Source of the DNA: Astragalus membranaceus
Taxonomy: Eukaryota > Streptophyta > Magnoliopsida > Fabales > Fabaceae
DNA: 64,000 bases
Direction: 5' to 3'
Assembly: GCA_039519185.1 (NCBI GenBank)
Contig: CM076851.1
Span: forward strand, 49,768,751-49,832,750
Under the pieces are notes generated by a model that ran no database searches, was not told the DNA's origin, and worked only from the letters and a program-made list of their open reading frames with translations. The stretch's first letter is position 1; each line of letters opens with the position of its first letter. Shown here piece by piece: positions 11,068 to 21,887 of the stretch. The position numbers and the translations under genes were made by a program.

Positions 11068-12660
11068 TGTAGATATCTTGTGTTGCAGACTAAGTTTTGA
11101 TGATGAAGTGGTTAAGAGGTTTTGATGATGAAAAAGACAAAAGCTAAAGTTGATAATAGTAAAAAGGCCAAAGCCAAAGTTGATGGCCAAAGTTAATGAA
11201 AGTGACAAAACATCAAAGTCACAATCCAAGACAACCAAGCTCAAAAATAGAAGATTGAAGTTTAAGGGTAGTCCTTAAGTATAAGGGTAGTCCTTAGGGT
11301 TTGGGTGTGTTTTAGGAAAAAGTGTAAGCTCTTTCGAAGGTCAGCTCGCCTCTCAAAGTCTCACACACTCACACAAGTTTTCAAAATGCATGCATGCACA
11401 CGTAAACACAAGAAGCATTTTTGAAAAGCATAAAATCGATTTTCTCTATTTATTCTATATATAAAAATCGATTTTCAGGTCAATACAAAAGCTAAAGAAT
11501 CGATTAATACTAGTCTCACTAAGTATGCAAATCGATTCCTAAGTATTTCTAAAAAGGAAGAATCGATTCATACTATTTTATACTAAGCATAAAAATCGAT
11601 TCTCAAGTGTCTTTAAAAGGAAAGAATCGATTCATATTATTTTTACCAAAGTGCATAATCGATTCACAAGTATTTTTCAAAAAGGAAAGAATCGATTCAC
11701 ACTATTTTTCACTTAGCAAAAGAATCGATTCCTACATGTCTCAGGAAAGCCAAGAATCGATTCATACAAATTACATTGAGTATAAGAATCGATTCCTAGC
11801 CCTCCTGGATCTCAAGAATCGATTGCCACCTCTTTTTAAAGCAAGTCAAAATCAATTTTTAATTAAAGGAAGAATCGATTCCTAGATTAAATGCTTTCAA
11901 CAAAGAATTGATTCCTACACTATTTTTAACGTAAACTTGATTTTTTCATAGCCTATAAATAGGCATTGCATTACGTTCATTTTCACACAACCCATTTTCA
12001 CGAATCAGAAAACTTTTGAGAAAAACTCTTCACGCTTTTATTTTTGCTCGTCACGCACCGTTGGTCCGTCTGAGCTGATCTGTTGCTAAGAGTTAGTTGG
12101 GGTTGCATTCTTCAAGTTGTAATATCTGCCTTCATTAGAGGTATTTCTGTCTTTACAATTGTTTATTATTTAATTGTTTGTGGTTTGTACTAGGGAGTGG
12201 GGTATCTCTCTAGGGTAGCTGTTTGTACTATGAAGTGGGGTATCTTTCTGGGGCAGCTGATTGTAACGGGGGTGGGGCATCTCTTGTTATTGTTGTAATA
12301 GATTTGAGGGCTCTCCATAGGTGGGGTATCCTAGGAGGAGAGTGCCTGAGTCTGTAAAGGTTTCCCAAGGCACCTGTAAGCCTTGTTGTTTTGGTTAGTG
12401 GAAAATCTCACAAGGGTGTGAGGACTGGACGTAGGTCACTAGGAGGTGACCGAACCAGGATAAATCTCTGCGTGCTTTACTGCTTTCCTGCTTTACTGTT
12501 ATACCGCTTTACTGCTTTATATTCTAATTCCTTCGCTTCCACTTAACCTGCGCGAAAATTGATCTAAGTCATTGAAAAGGGTAAAAACATTTTCGAAAGA
12601 TCTGAAAAGTTTTTAAATCTCAATTCACCCCCCTCTTGAGACTGAAGCCACTTGGTAACA
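11068..12660. mobile_element. Solo LTR with an AATCGATT array, copy 1
   Basis: A 1593-bp insertion in the Tekay-like LTR starts TGTAGATATC and ends TTGGTAACA, with identical flanks TTGTG at 11063-11067 and 12661-12665. It has no coding potential. Its right part contains TTCACCCCCCTCTTGAG close to the end, a pattern common at the ends of Ty1/copia SIRE/Maximus-type LTRs, so a solo LTR of that type is the best guess. A TATA-like CTATAAATAGGC at 11952-11963 lies after the octamer array and would mark the U3/R border in the plus orientation. The lineage is inference. Confidence 0.7.
11429..11940. repeat. AATCGATT octamer array, about 32-bp period (array 1)
   Basis: The perfect palindrome AATCGATT recurs at 11466, 11498, 11530, 11561, 11594, 11625, 11657, 11690, 11723, 11755, 11787 and 11817, with one more near 11434 and degenerate copies to about 11910. 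Gaps between starts are 30-33 bp. The DNA between octamers is only loosely conserved (A-rich, often AAAGAATCGATTCCTA). Confidence 0.9.
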
Positions 12661-13202
12661 TTGTGGGCTTTGCACGGTCGGTAATGGGCTAGGTATATAT
12701 AGACGCAAATAGCTTATAAATATAAATATGTTGCAACGGTTTTATAAATAAACCGAGTGGTAGTGAGGGGGCACGGTAGAACTCACTGAGATATGTTATC
12801 TCACCCTATCATTGTTGTTGTTTTTCAGAGAAGCAGGGAAAGAAGAAGACTGTCAGGCACGAGTAGGTGACATGCTCTTGGAGATGTCAAGGACCTAGTC
12901 TTGATCCTCTTATGCTTCCTTTTGCTGTCTTTGTCATGGTTGTATGACTTGTATCGTTTATGAGTTGTACGAACCGTATTTGTGTTTCCTGTTTTAGTTA
13001 TTGAACTCGGATGTTGTAATCCTTTCGGTGGTGGACCGAGTAACTTCTATTATATGAAGTCGGGATGTTCCGAATATTATGTTTAATTTCGGAAAAAGTT
13101 TATACGTTCAATAATTATCCAGGAACTGAGTCCTCTGTTTATTGCTATAATTGTGCATTTCGGTATATCTACACGTTAGAAATATCGGGGTGTTACATTT
13201 AA

Positions 13203-13520
13203 ATTAGTTTAAGAACCTTTTTACAAATTTTTAATTAGTTTGGGCCCTATTTACAAATTTTAAATGCTACATCAGCGTTTGTTACTTTAGATTAAAACAA
13301 ATTTTATTCTAACAGAACGAACTAATTGAAAAAACAATATTAGTTTAAAGACCTGATTACAACTTTTTTTAGTTTGGGATTTTATTTAAAAATTCTCAAA
13401 TAGTTCAGATACCTAAAGAGTAATTAATCATTTTGTTCTTAAATTGGCGTCTGAGGAGATCAACCCGTGGCATCACGAGCAATTCTCTTGAACACTCGTG
13501 AGATGCTTGGTAGAGAGTGA
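13203..13520. other. AT-rich unassigned DNA
   Basis: Short words such as TTTAGTTTGGG and TTACAAATTTTTAATTAG recur, suggesting an old repeat. No termini or coding sequence are recognised. Confidence 0.25.
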
Positions 13521-13643
13521 CGAGTTCCGAATCTCCACACCTTAAGAGAGGACAATGCTTATGCGGATCACATTACTAAACTCGGCGTAGGGAGAAATAA
13601 TGCATGGTTGTTGTTTCAGGACCCCCCTAATGGGAGCAGTTGA
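13521..13643 (+). pseudogene. LINE RNase H C-terminal tail
   Basis: The plus-strand frame reads HTLREDNAYADHITKLG, which matches the C-terminal RNase H motif of plant L1-type elements (H-x-x-R-E-x-N-x-x-A-D), then ends at a TGA at 13641-13643. The aspartate expected in the A-D position is present. A T-rich 3' tail with CTCCTCCTTGTACCC follows at 13690-13715, as is common for plant LINE ends. Only this tail remains, so it is a 5'-truncated insertion or a degraded copy. Confidence 0.65.
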
Positions 13644-14434
13644 TGCTAGCAGAGTAATGTTCGCTAGAGCTTAATTTTTATGTTTTTTTTTTTCTCCTCC
13701 TTGTACCCAAAAAAACCTTTTTTTCTTAGTTTTTGGTCGATACTAGCTTAAGCACCCGTGCTACGCACGGGGACTTTTAATTTTTTATTAAATAGTTGTT
13801 GGAAATATTAGTGTGCAGAAATAATTTATTTTAATGTAAGCGTTTGTTATTTCATAATATTATGAAAATGATTATCTAAATTTGATTAAGGTAGTTCTAT
13901 ATTCACTAAAAGTAATAAAATAGCACAACTCATAATAAGGTATACATTACCTTTCATTTCTTAACATTTTAATCGGTTTTTCCTCATAAAATATTGTTTT
14001 AGTAATTTTAAATAGTTAGATGGAAAAAATTATATTTTTATTAATTACAATATATTATAAGGAGATTTTTACTGGTATGGATATTTTAAAAGTACATGTA
14101 CTTCATTAAAATGGAAAATAATTTTTTTTGCCAATTTTACATGTACCCCCTGTTGTTCATTCTTTCACCCCCTCCTGCACTTGGTTTAGCTAAAGCCTTT
14201 TTGCACTGGGCCAATACATGGTTGAGCCCATTGTTTTTGTAGGGATTATTTCAATCTCAAAGGGACCTTCTGAACAAAAGTTGTCAAAGTGTAAAGATAA
14301 TGCAAGTAAGAAACAAAGAGGATAGAGATATGGGAGAGGAAGGAAGTTGTGAAATTTATAATAAGAGAAGACGAATAAAATACAAAGCATTAGGAGCAAA
14401 TTTCGCACTTGCCAAAACCGAATTTGTCCATTAC

Positions 14435-14512
14435 ATGAATCAAATTCGGGAGCACCGGGTCGACCCCCGTGTCCCAGGGTAGCTTATGCCACTGGGCCAA
14501 TGGTGTTGGTTT
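14435..14512 (-). repeat. tRNA-like (SINE-type) promoter boxes
   Basis: On the minus strand there is an A-box-like TGGCCCAGTGGCAT followed about 30 bp later by a B-box-like GGGTCGACCCGG. This spacing fits an internal RNA polymerase III promoter of a tRNA-derived SINE. I could not delimit a tail or target duplication, and the element sits inside the Helitron-like region. Confidence 0.35.
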
Positions 14513-14525
14513 GTAAAATATATAG

Positions 14526-15110
14526 TCTAATAGCTGTGAATAAAAATTAAATTTTAACTATAAATTAAATAAGAAGATTAAAAAATTAAAAGGGAACATT
14601 AAACAAAGACGTTGAAATCAAACATCCATAGATAATAAAAAGAAAATGTCTAAAGAATTTTAATAACATAATCCGCATTTAGAAATAAAAAAAGACAACA
14701 CAATTAAAAAGCGAAACATGTGGGTATTATGTAGGGGTTGGATGAAAACAACTAATAAAATATAAGCACCTATAAAAAGTTGAAAGAATATTGATGGGGG
14801 ATCTATTGTAAATGCGGCTAAAGTTCTTGTGAATAAAATTAAACTATAACGATAAAGTAAATAAGAATATTATAAAATTAAAAAAGAACATTAACAAAGA
14901 CAATGAAATTGAACATCCATAGATAATAAGAATAAAAAGTTCAAAGAATTTTTATAACATAATCCATATTCACCAAATGTAAATACAACAACTTAACTCT
15001 TAATTAAAAAGTGAAACACGTGGGTATCGTCCATGGTTGGATGAATACCACGAATAAAATAAAAGCAACTATACAAAGTTGAAAGAAGAAGATGGAGATT
15101 CTATTGTAAA
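14526..15110. repeat. Two-copy direct repeat of about 290 bp
   Basis: The segment 14526-14816 recurs at 14818-15110 with substitutions. Shared landmarks in order are GTGAATAAAA, GAACATTAA, AACATCCATAGATAATAA, TAACATAATCC, GTGGGTAT, GGTTGGATGAA and CTATTGTAAAT. It appears to be a tandem duplication inside the Helitron-like element. Confidence 0.75.
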
Positions 15111-15204
15111 TATGGTTGCAGTTATCGCGGGAGTAAATGTTGTAAGTTCCCGAGAGAGCAAATGCTGCAACGCGATTCTCAAATATAAAACAAAGATAAA
15201 ATTA

Positions 15205-15882
15205 TCAACACCAATTTATCACACTTTACGTATTTTGTCACGAAGTTATTAATATTTTTCATCAAACGATTAATGAGAAACAAACTTTGCGTATTTGGAC
15301 ATATATACATTTTTTTCTAAACCATAAAGTATACAAAAACACATTGCTTAGCATTTCACTTTACGTATTTTGTCATAAAATTAATTTTTCTTCACTTAAC
15401 CAGGTTACTGAGGAACAAACCTTGCATATTTGAAGAGTTTAAATGTTTTCTGAACGCTAAAGTACCCCAAAACACACTGCTTAACATCGTACTTTATGTA
15501 TTTTGTCACGAAATTATATTTCTTTTCACCAAGTCGGTTATTAAGGAAAGAACTTTGCGTATTTGAACAGTTAATTTTTTTTAGTCATAAACTACACCAA
15601 AATACATTGCTTAGCGTCTCACTTTACGTATTTTGTCATGAAATTATATCTTTTTTTCACCTAACTGGTTTTTGAATAACAGACTTCTCATACCTGAACA
15701 TCTAAACTTTTTTGTAGACTCTAAAGTACCCTAAAAAACACTGCTTAGCATCACACTTTACATATTTTATCAGGAAATTATTATTTTTTTCTTCACCTAA
15801 GTAGTTATTGAGTAACGAAGTACATGTATTTGAACAGCTAAATTTTTTTCTAAACCCTAAAATACCTCAAAACACACACCTT
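15205..15882. repeat. Five degenerate tandem repeats of about 130-138 bp
   Basis: Five successive units start near 15209, 15345, 15479, 15609 and 15743. Each contains ACTTTACGTATTTTGTCA (or a close variant), then a TTTTCACC-like block, then GCGTATTTGAACA-like sequence, and ends in AAAACACACTGCTTAGCAT-like sequence. Units differ at many sites, so the array is old or diverged before spreading. Confidence 0.8.
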
Positions 15883-16169
15883 AAGATACAAATGGGAGAA
15901 AAGGAAGTTCCGTGTTGATGAGAAGAGAAAGACACGTGGAAAGGGTAGAACGTTACGACTTGGAAGCAATGAAAATATAGAAAATCAAAAAAATTTAAAA
16001 AAAAAAGGCGAAGCGTGTGTGGAAGCTCAAGCTGCACACGTATAATCACTTGAAGATTTACATATAGAGAGAGTAACATTTTTTTTGATAAGCTAGAGAG
16101 AGTGTAACATATTAGCGCTTTACTTTTCAAAAAAGAAAAACAACACATTCCCGCAACATTCGACACCAA

Positions 16170-17459
16170 AATTCAACTGTATTTAACCGAAAGTACCAAA
16201 TCAACCGAAAGCCATACAAAACAAGTTCTGAGGATGACCATGGTCATCAAAAGTTTTTATATCTGCCTTCGCTCATAACCACTCCCATTCTTTTACATTC
16301 TATCTGACTAAATTGAAAGAAAAGATACGAAAAAATAAAAAAGAATGGCTGAATTATATGATTTTGTGTGATTTTGACCTCTCAATAATTCATTAAGAAA
16401 ATTTAGTCCGACTTTTCAGTTCATGATCATTTTCATTTCTTTAAAGCTTTTGAATTCTAATAATCTATCAAAAATTGTACAACTCCAATTGAGGAACTTC
16501 TTTCAAACTTATCTCATTAAGTAGCTCTAAATAATACTTTTTAAAACAAATGGAAATTTAATGTGCAAAAACATCACTATGATGAAGGGAATCCCAACTA
16601 GGTTGGCATCTCAACTATCAATAATCGTTTACAGCTTATCAAACAGTTTGAATAAAATAATTTAAGAAATCGATATAACACATAATCCGGACTACAAGGA
16701 TCAAAACTTTTTACAGATTTTTTTTTTCAATTTTAGAGTGAAATTTAGGAATATTACGGCCGCATCAGTTTTCTTTTTTAGTGGATAAATTCATGTGTAG
16801 CGAATGAAATGATTAACAAAAACTTATGGACACTATAGGGGAAGGTCCCTAAACATCAGGGAAAAACTAAAGTATGAAAGTGGTTCGCATTGAAGATGTA
16901 GAGAAAGAAGGCCTATGGCTTTTATTAATAAGGAAATAATTACAATGCATTGCATTGCTATTGAAACTCCTATATAGACTACAAGTAGACAAAATTTGTG
17001 TAAGAACTTTTGGAGATGAATGGCCAAATCTTGCATAACTGAGGTTAATGGTAGATATGGTTGTGGATAAGGCTGGGTCAAGAGAAAGTTGGACTATAAG
17101 TATACATATCACCATTAGTTGGATTGCGCATCAAAACTGCCCTGTCACCCGACTCTTCACAAAGAAAAAAGAATCATGAAACTCAACATAAGCATTGTTA
17201 GAGTTGCAAAATTTAGAAATAGGCATGAGATTATATTTTGCATTAGGAACACACAGAATATTTTTGAGATGAAAAGTGGTGTTTGTTGTGGGAAGATGTA
17301 GTGGAGTCAATATGAGAGATTTTTAAACTTGTTGTACCATCACCAATTTGAACTTTTTCAGAATCATCATATGTTGAATATGTGCATATTTTTCATGCTG
17401 TTTTCAATGTGATGACTAGCCCCTGTGTCAAATACTCGGTTTGGGTTAGTAGGGTAGAT
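16170..17459. other. Unassigned DNA including a dispersed repeat at 16520-16712
   Basis: No gene is supported. The stretch 16520-16712 (for example GCAAAAACATCACTATGATG) recurs in the same orientation at about 36430-36625 beyond the copia element. Confidence 0.35.
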
Positions 17460-17464
17460 AGATG

Positions 17465-17698
17465 TATTACAAGTTAACCTTGCCTTAGTTAATTCTCATA
17501 GCTGGCCCTAGTTAATATTTTAACTGTAAGTTATTCAGTTAGTAACTAGTTAGTTCTGTTAGTGACATAGTTAACTTTCTGTTACACTTTGTTAGAAAGT
17601 CAATGTATATAACTCTATACAGTTTTGAAATCATTCTCTCAGTTTGATTTCCATGGAGCGCTTCATCTTCTCCATTCTCAAATATTCATAGTCTAACA
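17465..17698 (+). repeat. 5' LTR of the copia element
   Basis: This 234-bp repeat runs from TATTACAAGTTAACC to AGTCTAACA and matches 35700-35945 apart from about 16 substitutions and a 12-bp gap. It is preceded by the target duplication AGATG. Confidence 0.92.
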
Positions 17699-17710
17699 TG
17701 GTATCAGAAG
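17699..17710 (+). promoter_or_regulatory. Primer-binding site (initiator tRNA-Met type)
   Basis: TGGTATCAGAAG directly follows the 5' LTR. TGGTATCAGA matches the usual copia primer-binding site complementary to the 3' end of initiator tRNA-Met. Confidence 0.88.
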
Positions 17711-17774
17711 TTACCTCCGCTTCTTCTCTGATTTTTCTATCTTAAAATCATCGTTTACCTCTCGCAATTTCGCG

Positions 17775-18353
17775 ATGACTACTCCGGTCGACACCACCGA
17801 CCCCTTTTACATTCATCACACTGATAATCCCGGTCCTGTGCTTGTTTCCAAACCTCTCAATGGCACAAATTACCTCACATGGCGTCGCTCTATGAATCCC
17901 GCTCTTGATGATCGCAATAAGCTAGGTTTTGTTGACTGAACCATTCCAGAACCCGATTCCTCCGATGCGAGTAAACTCTGGCTATGGAAGCGAAATGACA
18001 GCATTGTTGCTTCGTGGATCTTGAATTCACTCACTAAGGAGATCAGTGCTAGTGTTATCTACTCCACTTCCGCGTCTTCGATGTGGAACGATCTTGACAA
18101 GCGTTTCAACATCAAGAACGGCCCCAGAATCTTTCAATTGAGGAAAGCACTTCTCAATTGCGTTCTAGGTACAGATTCCATCAGTGTTTACTTTACTAGG
18201 TTTAAAGGAATTTGGGCTGAATTGAGTGAAGTCAGTGCTAATCACAAATGTCACTGTGGTGGCGTTGACCCCCCTCTTGTTTCAATCAAAGAAGAATTCG
18301 TTATGTCGTTTCTTATGGGATTGAACGAATCTTTTGCTCATACTAGAGGGTAA
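17775..18353 (+). pseudogene. Copia gag, N-terminal part
   Basis: The start MTTPVDTTDP is followed by KPLNGTNYLTWRRSM, the pattern of the copia gag N-terminal domain (retrotransposon gag/UBN2 type: L-x-G-x-N-Y-x-x-W). A TGA at 17937-17939 interrupts the frame after 54 codons. The frame then continues through the MWNDLDKRF and LRKALLNC region typical of this gag family, up to the insertion of the Tekay-like LTR. The stop at 18351-18353 lies within the target-site duplication: its right-hand copy has C at the matching position (CAA instead of TAA), so this stop arose after insertion. The rest of gag is at 20551-20870. Confidence 0.85.
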
Positions 18354-18354
18354 A

Positions 18355-20550
18355 TGTAACATCCCTAATTTCAGTTAATTTCATTTTATGAAATTAACTA
18401 ACGAATTATTGTTCGATAAATGATAAGTTGATCCACGATATTATATTGTCGAGGAAGCAATAACTAATTGCTTAATATGATGAAAGTCATGCATTAACAG
18501 TTGAAGTGTATGAGTTATTAAGTGCAAGATTGGATAGGATTAAGCTAAGTGAGTGTTAGATGAAGTAAGGGTAGTCCTCATTTTGCTGAAAATCAGAATT
18601 GAAATAGAGAGAGAGAGAGAGAGAGAGAACTCGAGAGAGTGAGGGAGAAAAGAAGAAGGGCAGCAAGCTCAAATCCTAATGCATGTAAGTGATCTTTATA
18701 CCATTCTCTTCAGTTTTTCGAACTCTTTCCAATGATACCAATTTCAGTAGCTAAATCCTCCCCTATTTCATTCTACCATTTTCGATTTTGGAGCTCAACC
18801 ATAGCCAAACCTTGAAGTTTTGTCTTGCATGTTGTTTATGGAAGCTTGTAGGTGCTGTAAGTGTTGCAAGAATTCAATTTTAGAACTCATAAGCAAGTTG
18901 CATTGTAGCTGTTTCGAGTGAGCAGTAGGAGAGGTGCTGAAGTTGTTCGAATTCAGTTTTGGAAGTGAGTTGACGCGTTAGAATCGAGTTCGTGAGGTTT
19001 CAGGATCGGTTGAACTACGAGAAGTCTCGGTGCTTCGTGATTTTCATCACGATCGGTGAGTTCTACTCACGTTTAAGGTTTTTTTTTTCATTTTCGAAAT
19101 GATTGCTATGCGACTGGTTGTGTGATTGTTTCATTAGTTTCGAAAGTTTGAGGCCGAAAACCGTATTTTGCGAAAATATGTATTTTGGGTCTCGGAACGA
19201 ATGTCACTCGAGTTTATGAATTGATATTGATATTGCATTGTCTGATATTGTGTGTTGAATGACTGTGTTTAAGTTGGATTAAGATTGGGTTACGAATTGG
19301 ACGCGATAGGAAAAGCGAAACAGAACGAAATAAGTGAATTGTGACTCTGCTACAGGCAGCACGGGTCGTGCTACCCTTAGTACGGGTCATGCCAACCTTA
19401 CTGGTTGACTGGAATTCATTTCCAGGTAGCACAAGTCATGCTAGGTATGGCACGGGTCGTGCCAGTTTTTCTGTTTCTGGTTACCAAAATTCGTTTCGTC
19501 GCTCCTTTCGATTCCAAACCTCTTCTAATCTTCTTCCCAACCATCCCTCATGTTATGGAACCATTGATACTCTGTTTTTGAACATGATTGCAAGGTTTAA
19601 AATGAATTGTTTTTGGAAGTCATAATTGTTTCAAAAACCGTAAAGTAGTGTACGCGAGAGGACATGGCTTATGTTTAAGGTTATGGAACTATATGTTCAA
19701 TCAAGTTTATGTTTATGTATTAACATGAATGACATGTACTGAAAAAGGATGAATAAATATTTTCATCAAAGACTGTTGAGGTTTAAATATATAAATTATA
19801 TCGAATACAGGAGACGGCCCAATGCGGGTATTATATAAAAGACGGCCCAAAGCGGGTGGATATATAAATTATATCAAAAGGATGGGTAACGACCCAGTAG
19901 ATTAGTACACTAGGGGAGGGGAAGTCATGAGCCCCAAAACCTAGGCCTCAGAGGTTTGAAGCTAGTGTAAACTAGTGGAGAGGTTCGACAGTAAAGGCGT
20001 GGTCATTACCGAAGATGTACTATGGCATGCAAGGAAAAGACATATGCATGTAGGACCTTTATGGACTATGATTAAAGAAAAAGGAATAAAAGGACCGAGA
20101 GTTATTGTGAGGGGCTACGGTAGGACTCACTGAGATAATGTTTATCTCACCCTTTATATGTTGTTGTTTTACAGAGAAACAGGGAAAGAAGGAAGTGACG
20201 AAGCACGAGTAGGTGACGTGCTAGAGGAGAAGTTAGAAGACTTGGTTCTTTTATCTTAGATATTGAGTTCCCTTGTTGTCTTTGTAACTCGATAGTATAA
20301 CTTGAATTGTTTTAAGTTATGTAATCGTTTCCGCTTTTCTTGTGATGGTATTGAACACTAGGTTATGAGGGTATTGAAAGACATGGAACCTATATGGTTT
20401 TAATTAAGTTGATGGAATGTTAGACTGTTGATGTTAATCATCGAGAAAATTTTTAGTTGTGTTCAATATCTAAACAGGAATTATTACTCTGATGTATGCC
20501 ATTTCGTGCATCTTAGCATTTCTACTCGATAGAAATATTAGGGTGTCACA
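18355..20550. mobile_element. Tekay-like solo LTR, copy B
   Basis: A 2196-bp insertion begins TGTAACATCCCTAAT and ends ATTAGGGTGTCACA, with 5-bp flanks GTAAA (18350-18354) and GCAAA (20551-20555) that differ by one base. It has no coding sequence and shares ordered blocks with 9263-13197. A (GA)n run lies at about 18605-18628. The insertion separates two halves of the copia gag, and joining across it restores the gag frame. A solo LTR is expected after LTR-LTR recombination. The Tekay/Del assignment rests on length and termini only. Confidence 0.82.
19359..19462. repeat. Cluster of four 13-bp palindromes in the Tekay-like LTR B
   Basis: GCACGGGTCGTGC or variants occur at 19359-19371, 19380-19392, 19429-19441 and 19450-19462. 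The starts are exactly 21 bp apart within each pair, and the pairs are 70 bp apart, mirroring copy A. Confidence 0.8.
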
Positions 20551-20870
20551 GCAAATCCTTCTAATGAAACCAATTCCAGATATTGATGAGGCATTCTCAC
20601 TATTGCTTCAAGATGAAGCTCAACGCACTTTAGGTATTCAACCCTCAGTTGTGCCTGAACTTGCTTGTGCTGTGCCTCAATCCAACTACAAGGGAAAACC
20701 TCAGAGGAAAGATCGTCTCCTATGCTCTCATTGCAATATCCATGGTCACACTAAAGACAAGTGCTTCAAAATCTATTAATACCCTCCAAATTTTAAGAAG
20801 TCCACCAATGCATCCACCAATGCCGCTGCAGCTAACTCTGGTGCCTCTGTGAGCAATGTCCTTGATTCTG
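20551..20870 (+). pseudogene. Copia gag, C-terminal part with zinc knuckle
   Basis: After the solo LTR, the gag frame resumes (QILLMKPIPDIDEAF) and reaches a CCHC zinc knuckle at 20719-20775 (CSHCNIHGHTKDKC), the nucleic-acid-binding motif of copia gag. A TAA at 20777-20779 and later stops end the open frame. The linker towards the protease continues in pieces to about 21060. Confidence 0.85.
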
Positions 20871-21058
20871 GCTCCACTGAACAGAACCAATCGTAGTCAC
20901 AACAGCAGTGTCAGCATGTCCTTGCCAAGCTTCAAGCTCAAATGGCTCAGCTTCCGGGTGCCTCACAGCAAGATCAATCTTAAAGTGCAGGTATTGAGTT
21001 TATTGGAATGTCCTTTTCAACCTTATATTCCACTTTATAAGCACTCAATGCTTGAATA

Positions 21059-21107
21059 GTTGATTCTGGAGCCACTGTGCACATAACTTGTTTCCTTAGT
21101 TTCCTAT
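21059..21107 (+). pseudogene. Copia protease start
   Basis: The frame reading VDSGATVHIT matches the active-site motif D-S-G-A of copia aspartic proteases. It is interrupted by the Tat insertion at CCTAT (21103-21107) and continues at 31721 in the same frame (IKFFKPLTNK). Confidence 0.75.
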
Positions 21108-21550
21108 TGTTCTGTACCGTGCTACCGATCGTGAGGATCGATATTATGCAGTTGGTAGATATTTTGTCCTTGATTCTATCGTTGTCTTCAGGCTGAGAGG
21201 AGAGTCTTGTTCGATCCGGGAGGTTCGACCTTGAGAGGCGATGTTGAGGTGTTCGATCTTGAGATGTTCGATCTTGGAGGGCGAGGTTGTACCTGCAATG
21301 ATACTCCGACGCTCAAGTCAGTATTTGAGAGAATGAGTGTTTGGTTAGAAAAGTGCTTACCATTAATGAGCATTGAATGGGGTATTTATAGAGTTTGGAT
21401 GTGTTTGTGTTGGCGTTTTTGGGCCGTCCGATCTTGCGGGCTGATCTTGGCCATTGAAGATTGGACTCTCTTGATTACAATTGGGCTTCTCATCAATTGG
21501 GCTTTTTTTGAGAAGGGGTGCAAATAGAAAATACTGTAATTACCATAACA
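21108..21550 (-). repeat. 3' LTR of the Tat element
   Basis: This 443-bp repeat starts TGTTCTGTACCG and ends TTACCATAACA (plus-strand reading). It matches 31278-31720 at all positions but one. Confidence 0.95.
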
Positions 21551-21566
21551 GTGGTCCCCCAAGTCT
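21551..21566 (-). promoter_or_regulatory. Polypurine tract of the Tat element
   Basis: On the minus strand the bases just before the 3' LTR read GACTTGGGGGACCAC, a purine-rich stretch in the position expected for plus-strand DNA priming. Confidence 0.6.
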
Positions 21567-21887
21567 GGTCGCTATGAGGAGCGATCTTGACTTCGAGTGG
21601 AGGTTCTATCCGTTTATCGAGCTTATGTCGGGGCTGGGGTTTTTCGATCGATGCTACCTGTCGGTCGAGCTTTCGAGCGACGTGGACAGTTTTTTCGAGC
21701 TCAGTGCTGCTTTGGAATCAGTGCTGCTTTGGAATCAGTGCCATTTTTACTGTTTCTGACAAGGCGTCTCTTCGTAGTGGCGGCGCATGATGGTGACGTT
21801 TTATTCTTCAGCGTGCGGATTTCAATGGGCCATGGTTTGGATGTGACGCTTCGACTTCCAGGCCCAAGCCCATTGGATTCGCCTTGC

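Larger units (their letters stand above)
9263..13197. mobile_element. Tekay-like (Ty3/gypsy chromovirus-type) solo LTR, copy A, with a nested insertion
   Basis: The segment starts TGTAACACCCC and ends GGGGTGTTACA, an 11-bp perfect terminal inverted repeat, with identical 5-bp flanks TTTAA at 9258-9262 and 13198-13202. No coding sequence lies inside. It shares ordered blocks with the copy at 18355-20550: a CATGTAAG-containing leader, GTGAGTTCTACTCACG, a palindrome cluster, CGGCCCAATGCGG, and a final block with CACTGAGATA and CACGAGTAGGTGAC. Removing the nested 1593-bp insertion leaves about 2.34 kb, close to the 2.20 kb of copy B. Long LTRs with these termini are typical of Tekay/Del chromoviruses; the lineage is inferred because no pol is present. 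Confidence 0.8.
13743..16169 (-). mobile_element. Helitron-like non-autonomous element (3' end clear, 5' end not located)
   Basis: On the minus strand the left edge has the canonical Helitron 3' terminus: a hairpin with CCCGTGC and GCACGGG arms around GTA (plus-strand 13753-13769), an 8-nt spacer, then CTAG at 13746-13743, followed by T in the flank. Helitrons end in CTRR after a hairpin and insert between A and T. No Rep/helicase coding sequence is present, so the element would be non-autonomous. The 5' TC terminus was not found; the given right border is approximate. The body is AT-rich and consists largely of a 290-bp duplication and a set of roughly 132-bp tandem repeats. Confidence 0.55.

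Noticed and set aside
11607..11885. A plus-strand frame containing repeated RIDS residues.
   Set aside because: It is a translation of the AATCGATT array, not a protein.
11429..11940. A CRISPR-like array (short repeats, about 24-bp spacers).
   Set aside because: The repeat is only 8 bp and palindromic, spacers are A-rich and related to each other, the host is a plant, and no cas genes are present.
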